This document shows positions 16,847 through 25,393 of a stretch of DNA of 28,605 nucleotides, one piece after another; within the stretch, counting starts at the first letter, position 1, and each line of letters begins with the position of its first letter. This DNA is from Desulfobacterales bacterium (GTDB taxonomy: Bacteria > Desulfobacterota > DSM-4660 > Desulfatiglandales > B25-G16), in NCBI GenBank assembly GCA_013375385.1, contig JABXJY010000007.1, positions 1-28,605 of the forward strand, read 5' to 3'. A model generated the notes under the pieces. The model saw only the letters and a program-made list of their open reading frames with translations. It ran no database searches and was not told where the DNA came from. Position numbers and translations under genes: made by a program.

Positions 16847-17992
16847 ATGGATTTTGAACTGAGCAAGGAACAGAAGGATATCGTGAAGGCAGCTAAGGAG
16901 TTCGCTGAAGGTGAGTTTCCTGATAGGGCGGAGGAGTTTGACAGGGATGAGACCTTTGATGAGGCAATCTTTAAGAAGGCGGCTGAACTGGGTTTTGTGG
17001 GGGTATTCATAAAAGAGGAGTATGGTGGGCCAGGTATGGGTATGTTAGAGCACTGCCTGATAACGGAAGAATTCTATGTTGTGGATCCAGGCATAGCCAC
17101 AGCAATTCTATCTGCCCCCTTTGGGGCAGAAATAGTGGAAGCATTTGCCACAGAGGAACAGAAAAAACGTTACCTCCCTCCCCTGGTAACAGGTGAGGCA
17201 GTTATGGGAACTGCATTGACTGAGCCGGATGCTGGATCCGATCTGGCGGGTGCTACATCTACGACGGCCGTGAGACAGGGCGATGACTATATGATCAACG
17301 GCTCAAAGATGTTCATTACCAATGGAGACCGGGCGAATTATCTCGTTTGTTTTGTTCAAACCGAGCCGGATAACCCAAGCAGACATAACCGGCATAGCAT
17401 GATCATGGTGGAGACAGACAGAGAAGGGTTTGAGGCAAATCATTTAACTGGAAAGCTTGGTATTCGGGCATCTGATACAGCTGAACTTTCTTTCAACAAC
17501 GTCAGGGTTCCATGCTCCAATCTTATAGGAGAAACAGGAAATGGCTTTAGTGAGGCTATGCATCTGTTTAACCTTAACAGGATTGCTGTGGCTGCCCAGG
17601 CAGTTGGAATAGCCCGCTCTGGCCTGGAGGAAAGCATAAGGCATGTGAAAAAGCGGCAGGCCTTTGGCGCTCCCTTGTCCTCTTTCCAGGGTATCCAGTT
17701 CAAGATTGCTGATATGTTTGCCTGGATACAGGCCGGTAGAAACCTGGTCTATGAAGCGGCCTGGAGAGTTGATCAAGGCACTATTGACCACAGGCTCATT
17801 GCCGCCGCCAAATCATTTTGTGGCCAGATGGCGGTTAAGTGTGCTGACATGGCCCTTCAGATGCATGGAGGCTACGGTTATCTGGCAGAATATAAGGTCC
17901 AGAGGCTCTACAGGGATGCCAAGATTACAGAGATCTATGAGGGGACAACTGAGATCGAAAAGATTATAATGGCCAGGAGTCTGCTGGCTTGA
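16847..17992 (+). CDS. Acyl-CoA dehydrogenase with canonical catalytic Glu
   Basis: A 381-residue flavoenzyme that introduces a 2,3-double bond into an acyl-CoA and passes electrons to ETF. The FAD/substrate segment GTALTEPDAGSDLAG (121-135), the WIQAGRN/RQAFG region and the C-terminal ALQMHGGYGY and RDAKITEIYEGTTEI are present. The expected catalytic base is Glu365 in IYEGT. The helix G position used by isovaleryl-CoA and long-chain dehydrogenases is Asn-Arg here, so it is of the short/medium/butyryl-type layout. It stands alone between the two importer cassettes, with 359 bases upstream and about 165 to the next small frame. Substrate unknown. Confidence 0.92.
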   Translation: MDFELSKEQKDIVKAAKEFAEGEFPDRAEEFDRDETFDEAIFKKAAELGFVGVFIKEEYGGPGMGMLEHCLITEEFYVVDPGIATAILSAPFGAEIVEAFATEEQKKRYLPPLVTGEAVMGTALTEPDAGSDLAGATSTTAVRQGDDYMINGSKMFITNGDRANYLVCFVQTEPDNPSRHNRHSMIMVETDREGFEANHLTGKLGIRASDTAELSFNNVRVPCSNLIGETGNGFSEAMHLFNLNRIAVAAQAVGIARSGLEESIRHVKKRQAFGAPLSSFQGIQFKIADMFAWIQAGRNLVYEAAWRVDQGTIDHRLIAAAKSFCGQMAVKCADMALQMHGGYGYLAEYKVQRLYRDAKITEIYEGTTEIEKIIMARSLLA

Positions 17993-18157
17993 AATAGAGA
18001 AGGGCAATGAGGAGGAAAGGCTCAAAAAACCTTGATCAGGTATTCCTTTGATTCTATACTGGGATCGTCATGTAAAAAATGAAAAGCACCCGGAGCCAAC
18101 AAATGTGCGGGAAGTTAGTCAATTCCACTGTCAAATCATTTGTAGAGAAGGGGTATC

Positions 18158-18208
18158 ATGGTGCTTGAATTTCGCCCATTTCTAATTGCTGGTAGAGCTA
18201 CATGCTGA
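18158..18208 (+). CDS. Possible 16-residue leader ORF overlapping the livF start
   Basis: AGAAGGGG stands five bases before an ATG that opens a 16-codon frame (MVLEFRPFLIAGRATC) ending in TGA at 18206-18208, which overlaps the livF ATG at 18202. The livF start itself has no good Shine-Dalgarno, so ribosomes finishing this short frame may reinitiate there. This reading is inferred from spacing alone. Confidence 0.4.
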   Translation: MVLEFRPFLIAGRATC

Positions 18209-18996
18209 AGATCAACAACATAGAAGTGGTATACAGCGATGTTATCCTGGTCCTGAGAGGCCTCTCCCTCCAGGTTCCCAATGGACAGATCGTGGCCTTT
18301 CTCGGCTCGAATGGAGCTGGGAAATCGACCACCCTGAAGGCCGTCTCCGGGATCCTTCGGTACCAGGATGGAGAGATAGAGGAAGGAAGCATTGAATTTG
18401 ATGGTGAGATGATCCATCAATTAGATCCTTTTGAAGTTGTAAAGAAAGGTATAACCATGGTTCCTGAGGGGCGCCGGATCTTTCGTGAGATGACCGTCGA
18501 AGAGAATATAAAGGTCGGTGCCTATGCGAGAGATGATTCGGCTGGTGTGCAGAAGGACATGAAGATGGTCATGGGGTTTTTCTCGGTGCTCCAAGAACGC
18601 CGCGGGCAGATAGCCGGATATCTGAGCGGCGGCGAACAGCAGATGCTGGCTACTGCCAGGGCGCTTATGTCCAGGCCAAGACTGATGATGTTAGATGAGC
18701 CATCCCTGGGCCTGGGCCCTTTAGTGGTTCAGGATATTTTCGGGATTATCCGGCGAGTTAACCAGGAGGAGAAGGTATCGATCCTCCTCGTGGAGCAAAA
18801 TGCAAACATTGCCCTCGCCAATTCTCAATATGGCTATATCATGGAAAATGGAAAGATCGTCATGGATGGACCAAGCGAAAAACTGAAGGAAAACGAGGAC
18901 GTCAAGGAGTTCTACCTTGGTCTGACAGAAGAGGCAAAGAAAAAGCGATTCTCTGAGGTGAAACACTACAAGCGGAGAAAGCGGTGGTTATCATAA
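18202..18996 (+). CDS. livF: ABC importer ATPase, LivF family (cassette 2)
   Basis: A 264-residue ATPase with Walker A GSNGAGKSTTL, signature YLSGGEQQMLATARAL, Walker B LMMLDEPSLGLGP and LLVEQNA. It is a clear paralogue of the LivF at 12512 and likewise carries an extra basic tail after EFYLGL (EEAKKKRF, then KHYKRRKRWLS). It opens the second cassette, whereas its relative is fourth in the first. No strong ribosome site precedes the ATG, but it overlaps the end of a short upstream frame. A gap of 107 bases with no gene separates it from livG. Confidence 0.92.
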   Translation: MLKINNIEVVYSDVILVLRGLSLQVPNGQIVAFLGSNGAGKSTTLKAVSGILRYQDGEIEEGSIEFDGEMIHQLDPFEVVKKGITMVPEGRRIFREMTVEENIKVGAYARDDSAGVQKDMKMVMGFFSVLQERRGQIAGYLSGGEQQMLATARALMSRPRLMMLDEPSLGLGPLVVQDIFGIIRRVNQEEKVSILLVEQNANIALANSQYGYIMENGKIVMDGPSEKLKENEDVKEFYLGLTEEAKKKRFSEVKHYKRRKRWLS

Positions 18997-19103
18997 CATT
19001 ATTCCAGGTTGGACATTCCCATGTTCCATATGAGGCAAAAAGTGGCAACCGCAGAGAATACCCTTGACTTTTCTAAGTTGTAGAAGATCCGAGAAACTAA
19101 ATT

Positions 19104-19886
19104 ATGCCCCACCTCGAAATCCGAGAACTCTTCCTCAGCTTTGGAGGAATAAAGGCCCTCATTGATGTCTCTCTCTCAGTAGAGAAGGGGATTATCCATG
19201 CCATCATCGGCCCCAATGGAGCAGGAAAGACCGCGCTTCTCAACTGTATCAATGGTGTCTACCGTCCTGATACAGGGCGGATCGAATTTGGGGGGCATGA
19301 TCTCACAAGGATGAAGCCAGATGAGATAGCCAGGCTGGGCGTTGGCCGAACGTTTCAGAACGTTGAACTCTTCAGGAATATGACCGTACTCCAAAACCTT
19401 CTCCTTGGCCGTCATAATCATTTCCGAAGCGGGCTGTTCAGGGGGGGAGTCCACGGGTATCGCAATCCAGAGGAAGTGGACCACCGAAAAAAGGTGGAGG
19501 AGGTGATCGATTTTCTCGAAGTGGAAAGGTGGCGAAAGGCATATGTCAAGAACCTGCCATACGGGGTTCAAAAGCGTGTGGAATTGGGCAGGGCCCTTTG
19601 TATGGATCCAGAGATCCTGCTTTTGGACGAACCAACATCAGGGATGAATGTCGAGGAGACCGAAGACATTGCGCGCTTTATCCTCGATATCCATGAGGAA
19701 ATCGGAACCAGCATTGTCCTGATCGAGCACGATATGGGGGTGGTGATGGACATATCACACATGGTCACGGTCCTCGATTTTGGAAATAAGATCTCTGAGG
19801 GACCACCCCATGTCGTACAAAATGATCCGAAGGTCATTCAAGCATACCTTGGTGAAGAGCAGGAACGAGAGAGGAAGACAGCATGA
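19104..19886 (+). CDS. livG: ABC importer ATPase, LivG family (cassette 2)
   Basis: A 260-residue ATPase. Walker A is GPNGAGKTALL, the signature region is LPYGVQKRVELGRAL, Walker B is LLLDEPTSGMNVEE, the switch His is in IEHDMGVV, and the end is IQAYLGEEQ. The LPYG form of the signature is the usual one for LivG, unlike LSFG in the cassette 1 copy. The ATG has no evident Shine-Dalgarno. Its TGA overlaps the ATG of the ligase gene (ATGA at 19883-19886), so the ATPase and ligase are translationally coupled. Confidence 0.92.
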   Translation: MPHLEIRELFLSFGGIKALIDVSLSVEKGIIHAIIGPNGAGKTALLNCINGVYRPDTGRIEFGGHDLTRMKPDEIARLGVGRTFQNVELFRNMTVLQNLLLGRHNHFRSGLFRGGVHGYRNPEEVDHRKKVEEVIDFLEVERWRKAYVKNLPYGVQKRVELGRALCMDPEILLLDEPTSGMNVEETEDIARFILDIHEEIGTSIVLIEHDMGVVMDISHMVTVLDFGNKISEGPPHVVQNDPKVIQAYLGEEQERERKTA

Positions 19887-21688
19887 ATCGAAATACTATT
19901 CCCCATCTTTTCTTAAAACGGGTGGAGGGATTTGGAGATCGGGTGGCCCTCAGGGAAAAAGATTTCGGCGTCTGGCAGGAGATTTCATGGGACGAGTATG
20001 CACAGCACGTTCGGGGTTTTTGCCTCGGTCTCATCGAGTTGGGTCTTGAAAGGGGAGATCATGTAAGCATCTTGAGTGAGAATGTTCCAGAGTGGCTTTA
20101 TGCAGACCTGGCAGTTCAGGCCGCAGGGGGAATCTCGGTGGGTGTGTATCCTACCAACCCAGCGCCAGAGGTGAGGTATATCGTGGGGCATTCAGAATCG
20201 ATCTTCTGCGTGTGTCAGGACCAAGAGCAGGTGGACAAGGTCCTGGACGTGAAACATGATCTGCCCTTGCTCAAGAAGATTATTGTCATGGACATGAAGG
20301 GACTTCGTAACTATAGAGACCCGATGATCCTTCCTTTTGAAGAGGTTGAAGGGATCGGGGGAAAGGTGCATCAAAAAGATCCCGATCGATTTCAGGCCTT
20401 GGTGGATCATGTGAAACCCGAGGATGTAGCCCTGATGGTTTACACGTCGGGAACTACGGGACCTCCCAAAGGCGCTATGCTATCTCACAGAAACATCATC
20501 AACATGATAGAAAGTCTGAGTAAGGCCATGCCTTTCTATAATACTGACGAACTCATCTCGTATCTGCCCCTCTGCCATATTGCAGAACGCCTCCTTTCGG
20601 TCCTGCTTCCCATGTATATAGGGTACACGGTGAATTTTGCCGAGAGTGTCGAAACGGTTACTGAGGCCATGCGCGAGATCTATCCCACGGTATTTTTCGG
20701 GGTACCGCGGATCTGGGAGAAGATGCTCTCCATGGTTGTCATCAAGATGAAAGACGCAAGCTGGTTAAAGAAAAAGATCTATCAACGGATGATGCCTGTC
20801 GGGGAGAGATTCTCGGAGTATAATCTCTCCGGAGGGCATCCGCCGCTTTTCTTAAGGTTTCAATACTGGATCGCCTGGTTAACCCTGTTCAGGGCGCTCC
20901 AGATGGAACTTGGCCTGAGTAGGGCGCGTTTGGCGATCAGTGGGGCCGCTCCCATTGGGCCTGAGGTGCTCAAATATTTCCATTCCATGGGTGTGGAGGT
21001 CCTTGAAGTATATGGGTTGACAGAGGAAACCGGCGTTGCCTGCATGAACCTGCCAGGAAACCAAAGGCTTGGAAGTGTCGGCCCCCCTATCCCGGGTATG
21101 GAGATAAGGATCGCAGAAGATGGTGAGATCTTAATGAAGTGTAGCCACATCTTCGAGGGGTATTTCAAGGACCCCGAGGCAACGGCAAGGATCAAGAAGC
21201 ACGGATGGCTCTATTCCGGTGACGTGGGGGAGATCGATGAAGCTGGTAGCCTGAAGATCACGGATCGGAAAAAGGAGATTATCATCACGGCAGGGGGAAA
21301 GAACATTGCGCCCTCGGAGATAGAGAATCGGCTCAAGTTCAGTCCCTATATCAACGAGGCCATTGTCCTTGGAGAAGGCCGGAAGTATCTTGCTGCCCTC
21401 ATTCAGATCGAGTATGAAAACGTTGCCAAGTGGGCTCAGGAACGCGGGATTGCCTATACCACATTTAAAAGCCTTGCCCAAAATAAGGAAGTCTATGAGC
21501 TGATTCACAAAGAGGTCGAAAAGGCAAACAAGGAATTCGCCCAGGTGGAGACCGTTAAGAAATTCAAGCTCCTGGAGAAAGAACTCGATCACGACGATGA
21601 GGAGCTCACTGCCACCTTGAAGGTTCGGAGAAAGGCCATCAACAAGAAATTCGGACACTTGATAGATGCCCTTTACAGCGGGAGGTAA
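19883..21688 (+). CDS. AMP-forming long-chain-type acyl-CoA ligase (cassette 2)
   Basis: A 601-residue paralogue of the ligase at 14685, with P-loop motif YTSGTTGPPKGAMLSHRN (187-204), LEVYGLTEETG, GWLYSGDVGEIDEAG, ITDRKKEIIITAGGKN and the late ELTATLKVRRKAI segment. It makes an acyl-CoA from the imported acid with ATP and CoA. It lies inside the transporter operon, overlapping livG by four bases and 55 bases before livH, which ties activation to uptake more tightly than in cassette 1. Differences in the segment before the P-loop (about 105-175) suggest another substrate or range, but none can be named. Confidence 0.9.
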   Translation: MNRNTIPHLFLKRVEGFGDRVALREKDFGVWQEISWDEYAQHVRGFCLGLIELGLERGDHVSILSENVPEWLYADLAVQAAGGISVGVYPTNPAPEVRYIVGHSESIFCVCQDQEQVDKVLDVKHDLPLLKKIIVMDMKGLRNYRDPMILPFEEVEGIGGKVHQKDPDRFQALVDHVKPEDVALMVYTSGTTGPPKGAMLSHRNIINMIESLSKAMPFYNTDELISYLPLCHIAERLLSVLLPMYIGYTVNFAESVETVTEAMREIYPTVFFGVPRIWEKMLSMVVIKMKDASWLKKKIYQRMMPVGERFSEYNLSGGHPPLFLRFQYWIAWLTLFRALQMELGLSRARLAISGAAPIGPEVLKYFHSMGVEVLEVYGLTEETGVACMNLPGNQRLGSVGPPIPGMEIRIAEDGEILMKCSHIFEGYFKDPEATARIKKHGWLYSGDVGEIDEAGSLKITDRKKEIIITAGGKNIAPSEIENRLKFSPYINEAIVLGEGRKYLAALIQIEYENVAKWAQERGIAYTTFKSLAQNKEVYELIHKEVEKANKEFAQVETVKKFKLLEKELDHDDEELTATLKVRRKAINKKFGHLIDALYSGR

Positions 21689-21743
21689 CAGGAAAACCCT
21701 GTTAGGTTTCAGGGGGGCATTCTAAAAGGGTAGAGAGAGCGCT

Positions 21744-22667
21744 ATGGATGCGATGCAGGTCAAATTCCTGGCGATGGGGATTATCAACGGCTTTGCCGTT
21801 GGGGCCATTTATGCCCTTCTCGCCCTCGGGTTTGTGGTGATCTTCAAGGCCACCGACATCTTTAATTTTGCCCAGGGAGAGATCATGATGTTTGGTGCGT
21901 ATATGGCCATGCTCATGAGCAATGCCCTGGTCGGAAAACTCGGGATCGTTGCTGCTTTTACCCTGGCATTCTTGATCTCTTCCTTTACAACCGCTCTGTT
22001 GGCCTCCATTTGCGAGATGACCGTTGTTCGGCCCATGCTGGGCAAACCCGTCCTTTCAATCATCATGATCACCCTTGGCCTTGCATTTGTGCTGAGGGGA
22101 GGCGTCGAGTTCATCTGGGGGCCTGAAGAACTTCCTTTTTACAAGCCCTTTAGGGATGCCCCGCTTCTTGTTCAGGGTGTCCCGATTGCCGAGGTGCGTC
22201 TCTATACCATCGTAACCTCTCTCATTTTGATGGGGGTTTTCTTTCTCTTCTTCAAATACTCCAATAAGGGATTGGGCATGCGGGCCACCGCGGAAGACCA
22301 GGAAACAGCATTTCTCATGGGCATCAACGTGAAGCGAATCTTCACGATGTCCTGGGCCATTGCCGGTATTGTGGGGGCTGTCGGCGGGATTTTCCTGGGA
22401 TCGACTGTCGGAAACCTCGTTCCCTACCTCAGCCACATGGGACTTAGGGCATTGCCTGCGGTGATTCTCGGGGGGATGAACAGCATTACCGGTGCGATCA
22501 TCGGGGGATTGATCCTCGGGGTTTGCGAGAACCTTGCAGGTACCTATATCGCACCCCATATCGGAGGAGGGGACATCAAGGAGATCACCTCTTATGTGAT
22601 CGTCCTGGTTGTTATGATGATCCGTCCACACGGCCTTTTCGGGACCAAGGAGATCGAAAGGGTCTGA
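21744..22667 (+). CDS. livH: Branched-chain-type ABC importer permease, LivH family (cassette 2)
   Basis: A 307-residue polytopic membrane protein with NFAQGEIMMFGAYMA (41-55), the FLMGINVKRIFTMSWAIAG loop that contacts the ATPase, LRALPAVILGGMNSITGAI and MIRPHGLFG. It has about 20 more residues than the cassette 1 copy, partly in a loop before the last span (YIAPHIGGGDIKE). It starts 55 bases after the ligase, and the LivM gene follows after 15 bases. Confidence 0.92.
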   Translation: MDAMQVKFLAMGIINGFAVGAIYALLALGFVVIFKATDIFNFAQGEIMMFGAYMAMLMSNALVGKLGIVAAFTLAFLISSFTTALLASICEMTVVRPMLGKPVLSIIMITLGLAFVLRGGVEFIWGPEELPFYKPFRDAPLLVQGVPIAEVRLYTIVTSLILMGVFFLFFKYSNKGLGMRATAEDQETAFLMGINVKRIFTMSWAIAGIVGAVGGIFLGSTVGNLVPYLSHMGLRALPAVILGGMNSITGAIIGGLILGVCENLAGTYIAPHIGGGDIKEITSYVIVLVVMMIRPHGLFGTKEIERV

Positions 22668-22682
22668 TCAGGACTTTTAACG

Positions 22683-23729
22683 ATGGCTGTTACCAGATAC
22701 TGTACGCGGACCTATCTTCAGGACCAAAGGATTTTTCCAAGCCATTCGGCAAAGATCTCTTTGACCCTGTTTGTAATTTTCCTGGTCTTGCTTCCCGCCT
22801 TCGCAGGACAGTATCTCCTCCTCGTGGCTTCCCTATGCGGAATTGCCACAATCAGTGTCCTGGGCCTTAACATCCTGACCGGTTATACGGGTCAATTGTC
22901 CCTCGGTCATGCCGCTTTTATGGCCATTGGCGGATACACGGTTGCCTTGACGGGTGAACACTTCCATCTCCCCTTCGAGCTGAATCTGATCCTGGCTGGG
23001 GTCGTGGCATCCATTGCTGGCCTTGTGGTAGCCATTCCATCATTGAGGTTGAAGGGACTCTATCTCATCATTACTACCATGGCCTTTCAGTTTATTGTGG
23101 AGTATGTACTGCTGCACTGGGAGAGCCTCACTGAAGGGGAGCGGGGCATTCCCATCCATGCGTATTCCCTATTTCAGCTCAACCTAGATGATCGGTCCCA
23201 GCAGTTCTACGTGGTGCTTGTGCTGGCCATAGCAGCGACGATTCTCACCAAGAATCTTGCGATGAGCAGGACCGGAAGGGCATTTGTTGCCGTTCGGGAT
23301 CACGACATTGCGGCTGAGATTATTGGAGTCAACCTGGCAAAGCATAAGATAATGTCATTTATCGCCAGCTCTTTTATGGCAGGGATTGGTGGATGCCTTT
23401 ATGCATATGTCTATCAAAGGATCACCCCAGAGATATTCACATTTATGGTATCCATCGAGTACGTTGCCATGATCATTGTAGGGGGAATGGGCACCGTGGT
23501 GGGGGGCATTTTAGGTGCATGTTTTATGACCCTCTTGCCTCAGTTTCTGGGCCTGATTTTCGGTCCCCTCTCGAGCGCTTACCCCTTTATGAGCAGCAGG
23601 CTCGGAGCGATAAACATCATGATCTATGGAATGATAATCATTTTCTTCCTTCTGTTTGAGCCAGAGGGATTGTTTGGGATCTGGATCCGGATAAAGAACT
23701 ACTGGAAACCATGGCCTTTTAAATATTAG
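22683..23729 (+). CDS. livM: Branched-chain-type ABC importer permease, LivM family (cassette 2)
   Basis: A 348-residue membrane protein carrying GLNILTGYTGQLSLGHAAF (61-79), SLRLKGLYLIITTMAFQF, VGGMGTVVGGILGA and FEPEGLFGIW. An AGGA about ten bases upstream serves the ATG. Unlike the cassette 1 LivM it ends in an aromatic, weakly basic tail (RIKNYWKPWPFKY). It is followed by a 244-base gap that holds repeats before the binding protein gene. Confidence 0.92.
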   Translation: MAVTRYCTRTYLQDQRIFPSHSAKISLTLFVIFLVLLPAFAGQYLLLVASLCGIATISVLGLNILTGYTGQLSLGHAAFMAIGGYTVALTGEHFHLPFELNLILAGVVASIAGLVVAIPSLRLKGLYLIITTMAFQFIVEYVLLHWESLTEGERGIPIHAYSLFQLNLDDRSQQFYVVLVLAIAATILTKNLAMSRTGRAFVAVRDHDIAAEIIGVNLAKHKIMSFIASSFMAGIGGCLYAYVYQRITPEIFTFMVSIEYVAMIIVGGMGTVVGGILGACFMTLLPQFLGLIFGPLSSAYPFMSSRLGAINIMIYGMIIIFFLLFEPEGLFGIWIRIKNYWKPWPFKY

Positions 23730-23741
23730 ACAGGGTAAGTT

Positions 23742-23784
23742 GTCCGTTGATCGTTGTTTAAGCAACTGACAGGAATCAACGGAC
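23742..23784. repeat. Long imperfect hairpin with perfect ten-base arms
   Basis: GTCCGTTGAT (23742-23751) and ATCAACGGAC (23775-23784) are perfect inverted arms. Inside, GTTG (23753-23756) and CAAC (23763-23766) form a second nested stem around TTTAAG. It starts 12 bases after the livM stop. No T-run follows, so it may be an mRNA-stabilising or processing structure between livM and the highly expressed binding protein gene. Confidence 0.5.
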
Positions 23785-23830
23785 GGTATCGAAAAACCCG
23801 GAACCTGAAAGTGTAGGAATTTACATTCAG

Positions 23831-23896
23831 AGATTGCTTCGTTCCTTTTGATGCCAGAGGCGTGAGTCGCAATGACAATCCCCGCGCTAGCGGGGG
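23831..23896. repeat. Probable dispersed intergenic repeat with a GC-rich hairpin
   Basis: AGATTGCTTCG (from 23831) and the later TCGCAATGAC (23867-23876) have the form of the ATTGC...GCAAT intergenic repeats common in deltaproteobacterial and related genomes. Directly after comes CCCCGC-GCTA-GCGGGG (23880-23895), a six-pair GC hairpin. Only one copy lies in this window, so the repeat status rests on general familiarity. Confidence 0.45.
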
Positions 23897-23973
23897 ATGA
23901 AGCAGTCTAAATTTAGGGAGGGCCCGAACATTCAAACAGGGTCTAAGAAGAAACCTTAAAGAAGGAGGATGTT

Positions 23974-25179
23974 ATGAAGACGAAGGGTATGTTTTTTTCA
24001 GTTTTTCTGGCAGTGGTGTTCTTGTTTTCTCACTCGGCCCTGGCTGAGGTGGGGGTAACGGAAGACTCAATCCTTTTTGGCCACTTTGCACCAATGTCAG
24101 GACCCGGTGCCTACCTTGGCAAGATGTCAGTAGGGCTGACCCAGGCATGGATGAAACACATCAACGATCAGGGTGGAATTCATGGGAGAAAACTGAGCCT
24201 CATTATAGAGGATAACAAGTACGATCCGAACCTGACCAAGACAGCTTTTTTCAAACTCATGGACAAGAAGATCTTTGCCTTGATTAATGTGTATGGATCT
24301 TCTCCCTGTGTTGCGATTATGGACGATGTTCAAAAGGCGAAGATTCCCGTGATTCCAACATATGCGTCGACGCACCTCATGTTTCTTCCCATGAAGCGGT
24401 ACTGGTTCTGGCTGGCCGGGTGTGGACTGGAGTCAGGGGTGGTTGTGAACGATTATATTTACGGCGATCTCAAGCTCAAGGATGCAAGGTTGGGCATCTG
24501 TTATCAGGATGACGAGTGGGGAAAGGACGGCAGGTTGGGCACGGAGATCGGGGCCAAGAAGTACGGGAAAAAGCCCGTTGCCGTTTCCTTGAAGAGGGGG
24601 AGCAAGGATTTGACGTCCCAGGTCACGACCCTGATGATGTCCAGGGCTACTCACGTGTATTTTGTAGGATATGCTCCTGACTTCGCCATGCTCATCAAGA
24701 CGGCCCAGAACTTGAACTACAGGCCGCAGTTTATCGGCGACTACGTGAGCGTGGACGCTCGAATCGCCGATTGGGGCGGGCCGATAACGGATGGTGCATG
24801 GGCCATAGGCGTGACAGGCCTTCCCCAAGAACAAGGTATGGGAATTGACTGGGCAAAAGAGATCTCAGCTAAATACATGCCTGCTCCGTTCGATAAAATC
24901 TTTATCCCTCTCCAGTTGATTATTTTTGCAGGAAGCAAAGCCGCCCAAACCGCCTTAGAAAGCTGCGGAAGGAACCTGACCCGTGAGAAGTTCGTGGATG
25001 CCCTGGGGGAAACTGGAGGATTGGACATGGGAGGCCTCGTCGGGAAACTTGGTTACAGCAAGACGAGCCGAAAGGGTATCAGTCAGTATCGGGTCTATAA
25101 GTTTCATTACGGCCAGAAGAAGTTCACCATGCTTTCCGATTGGCGATATCCGAGCATCAAGGCAGAAGAGACAAGATAG
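23974..25179 (+). CDS. Periplasmic substrate-binding protein of the LivJ/LivK type (cassette 2)
   Basis: A 401-residue secreted binding protein with a Sec signal peptide of 24 residues cut after SALA, before EVGVTED. It has no lipobox. The mature start (ILFGHFAPMSGPGAYLG), INDQGGIHGRKL and RLGICYQDDEWGKDGRLG segments match the family and its paralogue at 13358. The two clearly diverge in the central pocket regions, which fits different ligands. A strong AAGGAGG site sits seven bases before the ATG. It closes cassette 2. Confidence 0.9.
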   Translation: MKTKGMFFSVFLAVVFLFSHSALAEVGVTEDSILFGHFAPMSGPGAYLGKMSVGLTQAWMKHINDQGGIHGRKLSLIIEDNKYDPNLTKTAFFKLMDKKIFALINVYGSSPCVAIMDDVQKAKIPVIPTYASTHLMFLPMKRYWFWLAGCGLESGVVVNDYIYGDLKLKDARLGICYQDDEWGKDGRLGTEIGAKKYGKKPVAVSLKRGSKDLTSQVTTLMMSRATHVYFVGYAPDFAMLIKTAQNLNYRPQFIGDYVSVDARIADWGGPITDGAWAIGVTGLPQEQGMGIDWAKEISAKYMPAPFDKIFIPLQLIIFAGSKAAQTALESCGRNLTREKFVDALGETGGLDMGGLVGKLGYSKTSRKGISQYRVYKFHYGQKKFTMLSDWRYPSIKAEETR

Positions 25180-25189
25180 GAGAGGTAGG

Positions 25190-25203
25190 GGGCGGGACCG
25201 CCC
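25190..25203. repeat. Short GC-rich hairpin after the binding protein gene
   Basis: GGGCG (25190-25194) and CGCCC (25199-25203) enclose a four-base loop, 10 bases after the stop. No T-run follows, so it is at best a factor-assisted stop or a 3' end stabiliser. Confidence 0.3.
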
Positions 25204-25286
25204 GGAAGGTGCCGTTCGTGCAGAAATTGCCTACGATTTGGGCTGAAACGACACCTGTGCCATTCGATCAGGAGAAAATGCGTTAC

Positions 25287-25296
25287 ATCACGTGAT
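25287..25296. promoter_or_regulatory. Perfect ten-base palindrome upstream of the second dehydrogenase
   Basis: ATCACGTGAT is its own reverse complement and lies about 98 bases before the dehydrogenase ATG, in the gap after cassette 2. It could be a half of an operator; ten bases can also arise by chance. Two copies of CGTCCCCTCT follow at about 25331 and 25351. Confidence 0.25.
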
Positions 25297-25393
25297 CGAT
25301 TTGAAACGATAGCAATGCACGTTCTGCACGGACGTCCCCTCTGACGCGTTCCGTCCCCTCTCACAGCCTTAGAATCAAAGAAAGGAGAGAAAA

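Noticed and set aside
19021..19083. Twenty-codon frame before the cassette 2 livG
   Set aside because: It has no ribosome site and does not overlap the livG start, so coupling is not supported.
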